53,663 nt of DNA. It comes from an uncultured Pelagibacteraceae bacterium (GTDB lineage: Bacteria > Pseudomonadota > Alphaproteobacteria > Pelagibacterales > Pelagibacteraceae). Positions 49,083 to 53,663 of the stretch are shown here, one piece after another; position 1 is the first letter of the stretch, and each line of letters begins with the position of its first letter. The translations under genes were made by a program, and so were the position numbers. The notes beneath the pieces were generated by a model, which made no database searches, had not been told where the DNA came from, and saw only the letters and a program-made list of their open reading frames with translations. The stretch spans positions 1 to 53,663 of the forward strand of contig CACIKS010000001.1 of assembly GCA_902587295.1 (NCBI GenBank), read 5' to 3'.

Positions 49083-51541
49083 TTTAAATTTAAAGACATT
49101 AGTTTTTGAAATGGAGAATCTTTTTTATAAACATATTTAGATTTATTATTATATTTTTTTGCTCCTTTATAAAAAAACATATCTTCTTTTTCTTTTTTGT
49201 AATTCATTAAAGCCATAAGAACAAAAAAATTTTCCTTTGAACAACCTAATAAATTCATCATCTCAGAGTCTGTTTGAAATTTACCACTTTTTGTTTTTTC
49301 AATAATTTTTAAAAAAAGTTTCTCTAAAATATCTACTCTAACATAGAAGTCTTTAAATTTTTCAAAACCACATAAAAGCAAAAATTTATTATTAAATTTT
49401 TTATCATTATCAACTAAAAAATTTAGACCGGATTTTGGTATTTCATTTCTTTCTGAAATATCATTATAAAATTTCCATAATAAAATTCTTAATTGCACTG
49501 CTTTAGGTTTTAACATTTTTGGAAGAAATATATGATATCTACCAATTTTTATTCCTAAATTTCTAAACTGTTTTCTTTCTTCCTTAGTGATTTTTTTTAC
49601 AATATCTTCCACTTCAATTCTTTTTAAAATTCCATTATTTTCGTAAAGTCTAAATGCTAATGCCCTTAAGTAATTATTTTTGTTTTTAAGTTTTGTCAAA
49701 TTTATCAAATCATTTAGTTCTTCAGCTATAAAATTCTTAAGCCAAATATTTAAAAAATCTAAAAGTTCTTCTTTAGTCGATAAATCAATTGCATCGTCAG
49801 AGATAACTTCAATTTCTGGAAATAGGTAATTTTTTCCTTTTTTAATTTTGGCTACAGGATTATTTTTCCAATAAATCTTGTAATCATCTTTAATTTCAAC
49901 CTCCTTTTTACTGATAATATTTCTTACTCTATTTACTAGCTCTTCAGCAATTCCTTGTCTCGCAGCTTTTTTTAATGATTTAATATCAGTTTCTAATGTG
50001 CCTGAAGTGAATTCTAAATTAAGCTTAAGTCCCTTTAATTTTCCGATTAGTTGATCATTTATTATGACTTCATTTTTTTCAGTTATATTGGTTTTTAAAT
50101 TTATATCTTGCTTTAGACCTCGAGACAAAACACTAATTCGTTTATCAATAAAACTTTTTGTTAATTCATTGTGTAATTTATCAGATAAACTATCTTCAAT
50201 ATTTTTACTCATTTGTATCCAGTAATCTGAATTTTCAACCCAATTTTTTTTATTGGATACATAGGACCAGGTTCTAACATTAGAGATTTTATTCGATATC
50301 ATATCAATACTTCCTTTATAATCATATAAACCCTTCAACTGATTTTTCATATAATCATTTGGTATTTTACTTTTTTTAGAGTTAAGAAAATTAAAAACTT
50401 TTGTCACTACGTCAATATGCGTAAACGCTTTTTTTTGAAAATCAGGTATTTGACAACATTCCCAGAGAAGCGAAAGCTTTTCATTCGAAAACTTTATTTT
50501 CTTATCACGCACAAGGTATTTTAGTACATTTTCATCAAGAGATTCGGAAATTTTATTAAATTTTTTACTTTGTGGTTTTTTTTCTAATGATTTAATTAAT
50601 AACTCTGGACTTTTGAAGTTGAAATCTGAGTTTCTCCAAAATAAAAACTTTATATCATCCAATTTATGATTTTCTATCTTTTCAATTTCGTCCGGCATAA
50701 TATTTTCACATGCACCAGTGACACCAAACATACCGTTAGTTTTGTATCTTCCAGCCCTCCCAGCAATTTGCGAAATTTCAGTTGTTCTAAGTCTTCTTGT
50801 TTTTTTTCCATCAAATTTCATTAAATTAGAAAAACTTATTTGTTCAATATCCATATTTAATCCCATACCTATTGCATCTGTAGCTACCAAATAGTCAACA
50901 TCACCAGACTGATAAACATCAACTTGCGAATTTCTCGTTTTTGGACTTAACGATCCCATAACGACAGCAGCTCCGCCTTTTTGTCTTCTTACCAGTTCTG
51001 CAATTGCGTAAACTTCTTCAATCGAAAAGGCAATTAGCGCAGTTTTTCTATCTAATCTAGAAATTTTTTTTTGTCCATTATACTTTAATTGAGAAAATCT
51101 TTTTTGTTCTATGAATTTTGTTTCAGGCACTATCTCAGATATAATATTTTTCATAATTTGTGATCCTAAAAACATTGTTAAAACCTCGCCTCTAAAATTA
51201 AGAAGTCTATCAGTAAAAATATGACCTCTCTCTCTATCACCGCACATTTGTATTTCGTCAACAGCAATAAAATCAACTACTTTGTCCTTTGGCATTGCTT
51301 CAACTGTGCAAATAAAATATTGAGCTGAGTTGGGTACAATTTTTTCCTCTCCGGTAATTAGTGATACTTTATCTGCACCAACCTTTGAAACACATTTATC
51401 GTACACCTCTCTTGCTAAGAGTCTTAATGGGAGTCCAAAAATACCTGTGTTATGTTCTAACATTTTTTCGATTGCCAAATGGGTCTTCCCAGTATTTGTT
51501 GGACCTAATACCGCAAGAATTTTATTTAAGGGAGAATTCAT
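49079..51541 (-). CDS. SUV3-like DEAD/DEAH RNA helicase
   Basis: The 820-residue protein opens with helicase motif I GPTNTGKTHLAIEKM near 13-27, then GLPLRLLAREVYDKC near 35-49. The DEAD-type box is VDEIQMCGDRERGH near 93-106. ATDAIGMGLNMDIEQISF near 218-235 and SQIAGRAGRYKTNGMFGVTG near 252-271 are motifs V and VI, and match mitochondrial SUV3. SUV3 acts with an exoribonuclease in RNA degradation; the bacterial partner is not known from this locus. The Lys-rich C-terminal half is less conserved. Confidence 0.88.
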   Translation of the reverse strand: MNSPLNKILAVLGPTNTGKTHLAIEKMLEHNTGIFGLPLRLLAREVYDKCVSKVGADKVSLITGEEKIVPNSAQYFICTVEAMPKDKVVDFIAVDEIQMCGDRERGHIFTDRLLNFRGEVLTMFLGSQIMKNIISEIVPETKFIEQKRFSQLKYNGQKKISRLDRKTALIAFSIEEVYAIAELVRRQKGGAAVVMGSLSPKTRNSQVDVYQSGDVDYLVATDAIGMGLNMDIEQISFSNLMKFDGKKTRRLRTTEISQIAGRAGRYKTNGMFGVTGACENIMPDEIEKIENHKLDDIKFLFWRNSDFNFKSPELLIKSLEKKPQSKKFNKISESLDENVLKYLVRDKKIKFSNEKLSLLWECCQIPDFQKKAFTHIDVVTKVFNFLNSKKSKIPNDYMKNQLKGLYDYKGSIDMISNKISNVRTWSYVSNKKNWVENSDYWIQMSKNIEDSLSDKLHNELTKSFIDKRISVLSRGLKQDINLKTNITEKNEVIINDQLIGKLKGLKLNLEFTSGTLETDIKSLKKAARQGIAEELVNRVRNIISKKEVEIKDDYKIYWKNNPVAKIKKGKNYLFPEIEVISDDAIDLSTKEELLDFLNIWLKNFIAEELNDLINLTKLKNKNNYLRALAFRLYENNGILKRIEVEDIVKKITKEERKQFRNLGIKIGRYHIFLPKMLKPKAVQLRILLWKFYNDISERNEIPKSGLNFLVDNDKKFNNKFLLLCGFEKFKDFYVRVDILEKLFLKIIEKTKSGKFQTDSEMMNLLGCSKENFFVLMALMNYKKEKEDMFFYKGAKKYNNKSKYVYKKDSPFQKLMSLNLK

Positions 51542-51602
51542 TCTTTTGTGTTATATTTATTTTTAAATACTATATATAGATAAGCCTTGAGAACAAAAGA
51601 GG

Positions 51603-51631
51603 ATTAAATCATGACCGAATCACTTTGTCAA
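51603..51631 (-). promoter_or_regulatory. Probable sigma70 promoter of the helicase-terB-fdxA-carD operon
   Basis: On the minus strand a perfect TTGACA (51626-51631) and TTTAAT (51603-51608) are 17 bases apart. The predicted transcript begins about 55 bases before the helicase start. The 134-base divergent gap shows no equally good promoter for the aminotransferase. Confidence 0.7.
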
Positions 51632-51675
51632 ACGTTCTATTTTAATAAATTATTTCTGTAGTAGATTATAGATTA

Positions 51676-52911
51676 GTGGACGATTATATAAAAAAAAATA
51701 TTCGAGCCTTAAGACCTTCAGCTACCTTAGCAATTAATGAAAAGGTAAAAAAATTGTTGCAAAAAGGAAAAAAGGTCTACAACTTTGGTTTTGGACAATC
51801 CCCTTTTCCTATTCCTGAAAAAATTGTCTCAGTTTTAAAAAATAATGCTCACAAAAAAACTTATCTACCAATGCAAGGCCTTTCAGAACTTAGAGAGGCT
51901 ATATCTAAGTATTTATTAAAAAGGACAGGAGTAAATTATTCCAAAGAAAATATTATAATCACTCCAGGTTCAAAAGAAGCTATGTTACTAATGCATATAG
52001 CATTTAATGGAGAAATAATTCTCCCAACGTCTAGCTGGGTTTCTTATCAACCACAAGCCCAAATTGCTCAAAATAAAGTTCACTGGCTAGAGACTTCAAG
52101 CCAAAATAATTGGTTTCCAACTTCATATGAATTAGAAAAAAAAATTAAATCTATAGGAAAAAAAAGTTATATTTTAATAATAAATTCACCAAATAATCCA
52201 TCCGGAACAACTTGTAATAATTTAAAAGAAATAGCAGATTTTGCAAAAAAAAATAACGTTAAAATTTTATCGGATGAAATCTATACTGATTTAAGTTTTG
52301 ATAATAATTATAATTCAATCTCAAAGTTTTTTCCAGAAGGTACATTTATTAGTGGTGGTTTGAGTAAATGGTGCGGTGCTGGAGGTTGGAGGTTAGGTTT
52401 TTTCGCAGTACCAAAAGAAATGTCCAATTTTTTATATGCTTTAAAAACTTTAGCAAGTGAGTCATACTCAACAGTAAATAGTCCTGTTCAATATGCTGCT
52501 GTAGAAGCTTATACTGGAGATTACAGTGACTATAAGAATAAGGTTGTCACAATCTTAAAAGCTGTTGGAAATTATGTTCATAATAATTTAAAATCAAATA
52601 AAGTTTTAATAAATTCTCCGCAAGGTGCTTTTTATTTAATGCCTGAGTTTTTAAATTCAAAATTCAAAACCTCTAGTGAGATGTGCGATGATATATTAAA
52701 TAAATCCGGAGTAGCTCTTTTACCCGGTTCTGATTTTGGTTTTAAATCTAATAAAATGCTTGCAAGATTAAGTTATACTGATTTTGATGGAAATTTATTT
52801 TTAAAAAATTTAAACGGAAGCAAAAAACTAGATAATGATCTAATTAAAGAGTATGCTCCAAATGTTGTAGAAGGTATTGAAAAACTTGCAGAATGGTCTA
52901 AAAGTCTTTGA
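51676..52911 (+). CDS. Class I/II PLP-dependent aminotransferase
   Basis: A 411-residue fold-type I aminotransferase starting with GTG at 51676. The first ~50 residues (RALRPSATLAINEKVKKL, then a GQSPFPIP segment) resemble AspC-like enzymes. NSPNNPSGTT near 173-182, SDEIYTDLSF near 200-209 and the PLP-lysine segment FISGGLSKWCGAGGWRLGFF near 223-242 are intact; the last replaces the usual SKTYAMTGWR with SKWCGAGGWR. The amino donor cannot be assigned. It runs towards a TAXI transporter gene. Confidence 0.88.
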   Translation: MDDYIKKNIRALRPSATLAINEKVKKLLQKGKKVYNFGFGQSPFPIPEKIVSVLKNNAHKKTYLPMQGLSELREAISKYLLKRTGVNYSKENIIITPGSKEAMLLMHIAFNGEIILPTSSWVSYQPQAQIAQNKVHWLETSSQNNWFPTSYELEKKIKSIGKKSYILIINSPNNPSGTTCNNLKEIADFAKKNNVKILSDEIYTDLSFDNNYNSISKFFPEGTFISGGLSKWCGAGGWRLGFFAVPKEMSNFLYALKTLASESYSTVNSPVQYAAVEAYTGDYSDYKNKVVTILKAVGNYVHNNLKSNKVLINSPQGAFYLMPEFLNSKFKTSSEMCDDILNKSGVALLPGSDFGFKSNKMLARLSYTDFDGNLFLKNLNGSKKLDNDLIKEYAPNVVEGIEKLAEWSKSL

Positions 52912-52959
52912 TTATTCTAAATCGTAATCTGTCCAATTTAAGCTATTTACTCTTACAAT

Positions 52960-52989
52960 ACTAATTGTGAATTGGTACCATTAATTAGT
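52960..52989. repeat. Inverted repeat upstream of the TAXI gene
   Basis: ACTAATT (52960-52966) and AATTAGT (52983-52989) are perfect inverted arms around 16 bases that include GGTACC. A TACAAT hexamer (52954-52959) immediately before it could be a -10 box, in which case the repeat lies at the transcript start. It could be an operator or a leader hairpin. Chance is possible in AT-rich DNA. Confidence 0.35.
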
Positions 52990-53002
52990 TAATTATATAA
53001 CT

Positions 53003-53009
53003 AAGGAGG
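53003..53009 (+). promoter_or_regulatory. Consensus Shine-Dalgarno for the TAXI gene
   Basis: AAGGAGG lies seven bases before the ATG at 53017. It is the closest match to a full anti-16S complement seen in the window, where most genes have little or no such sequence. It fixes the start and suggests high translation. Confidence 0.8.
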
Positions 53010-53016
53010 GAAGGTT

Positions 53017-53663
53017 ATGAAAAAAATAATCTCAACAATCTCAGCTGTATTAGTGTTATTCGGATTATCTTCATCGGTAATCTCAGTAGCTAAGGCAACT
53101 GAGTTCTTTACCATAGGAACAGGAGGTCCAACTGGAGTTTACTTCCAGACAGGGAACGCTATCTGTCAAATGGTACACAAAGCTGCTACAAGCGCTGATC
53201 ATGGAAGAAAAAAAGGTACATCCAAACCTTATAGATGTACTGCACCGTCAACGGGCGGTTCCACCTATAACATTGGTAAAATTATGCAGGGTGAATTTCA
53301 GTTTGGTGTAGCACAGTCAGACTGGCAGTATCATGCTTACAATGGATCAAAACCAGAAAAGGTAAAACCTTTTAATGGTTTAAGAGCAGTTTTTTCTGTA
53401 CATCCTGAGCCATTTCAAATATGGGCAAGAAAAAAAGCTAAAGTTAAAGACTTTCAAGGTTTGAAAGGAAAAGTTGTAAATATTGGTAATCCAGGTTCTG
53501 GTCAAAGAGGAACAATGGAAGTGTTAATGGAAGCAAAAGGTGTAGACAATAGTTATTTCAAGAGCACCCAAGAACTTACCTCATCTCAACAAGTAAAAGC
53601 TTTATGCGATGGAGCTATAGATGCTTTCGGTTATTCTGTTGGTTTTCCAAATGGAGCAATGGA
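53017..53663 (+). CDS. TAXI-family TRAP transporter solute-binding protein, 3' partial
   Basis: The first 215 codons of a secreted solute-binding protein. An N-terminal signal peptide (residues 1-28, cleaved near AKATEF) precedes FFTIGTGGPTGVYFQTGNAI near 29-48, the TAXI signature. CTAPSTGGSTYNIGKIMQGE near 74-93 and GFKGKVVNIGNPGSGQRGT-like sequence near 150-168 also fit. TAXI proteins deliver substrates such as glutamate or other organic acids to a fused TRAP permease. The substrate is unknown, and the gene continues beyond the window. It starts 105 bases after the aminotransferase. Confidence 0.93.
   Translation, partial: MKKIISTISAVLVLFGLSSSVISVAKATEFFTIGTGGPTGVYFQTGNAICQMVHKAATSADHGRKKGTSKPYRCTAPSTGGSTYNIGKIMQGEFQFGVAQSDWQYHAYNGSKPEKVKPFNGLRAVFSVHPEPFQIWARKKAKVKDFQGLKGKVVNIGNPGSGQRGTMEVLMEAKGVDNSYFKSTQELTSSQQVKALCDGAIDAFGYSVGFPNGAM

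Noticed and set aside
47481-51624. Shared 10-mer CGAATCACTT at 47481-47490 and 51615-51624, both in intergenic regions
   Set aside because: Exact 10-base repeats are expected many times by chance in 53 kb of biased composition, and flanking bases do not match.
51611-51661. Sixteen-codon frame with a purine-rich sequence before it, upstream of the aminotransferase
   Set aside because: It overlaps the well-formed minus-strand promoter of the helicase operon, encodes no recognisable motif and ends before the aminotransferase. Most likely it is chance.

Overview
The window looks like a chromosome segment of a streamlined, very AT-rich marine alphaproteobacterium of the SAR11 (Pelagibacter) type. 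The base composition is extreme, intergenic gaps are almost absent (none reaches 300 bases), and start and stop codons often overlap. The gene neighbourhoods are alphaproteobacterial: atpHAGDC without F0 genes and next to priA; rplU-rpmA-obg-proBA-nadD-rsfS-ctpA-rppH; metX-metW opposite hisC-tyrA; a SUV3-type helicase with fdxA and carD. A SAM-II riboswitch precedes metX. The assignment rests on pattern and gene order, not on a database search.

Layout. 1-5.6 kb (+): the 3' end of an NTF2/SnoaL-like gene, trmD, rplS, the leucine genes leuC-leuD-leuB, and asd. 5.6-20.5 kb (+): a block covering much of the TCA cycle, sdhCDAB, mmsA, mdh, a multi-membrane protein with a damaged-looking C-terminus, sucCD, sucA-sucB and lpd. 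20.5-27.3 kb (+): priA and the F1 ATP synthase genes atpHAGDC. 27.3-33.9 kb (-): a nine-gene operon from rplU to rppH. 33.95-36.6 kb (-): metX-metW-gloB behind a consensus-like promoter, a SAM-II aptamer and an intrinsic terminator. 36.6-38.6 kb (+): hisC-tyrA. 38.6-42.0 kb (-): argH, a 38-residue lipoprotein, lysA and plsC. 42.0-43.9 kb (+): a TlpA-like thioredoxin, a carboxylesterase and an HNH protein. 43.9-45.5 kb (-): coq7, dsbB and a VTT-domain membrane protein. 45.5-47.6 kb (+): tRNA-Leu(CAA), an acyl-CoA synthetase and a 23-residue Lys/Arg peptide ending at a strong bidirectional terminator. 47.6-51.5 kb (-): a SUV3-like helicase, a TerB-like protein, ferredoxin and CarD. 51.7 kb to the end (+): a class I/II aminotransferase and the 5' part of a TAXI-type TRAP solute-binding protein.

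How it fits together. The core is central metabolism and energy: succinate oxidation, 2-oxoglutarate dehydrogenase, succinyl-CoA ligase, malate dehydrogenase and the ATP synthase catalytic head. Around it lie amino-acid biosynthesis genes (Leu, Asp family, Pro, Met, His, Tyr, Lys, Arg) and ribosome or RNA housekeeping genes. The features most worth a second look are the metX leader, where the antiterminator, terminator and start codon are packed together; the polybasic micro-ORF with its own terminator; a perfect 20-bp palindrome between two divergent units; a tRNA ending four bases before a start codon; and the membrane gene inserted between mdh and sucC. No CRISPR array, insertion sequence, prophage or defence system was seen.
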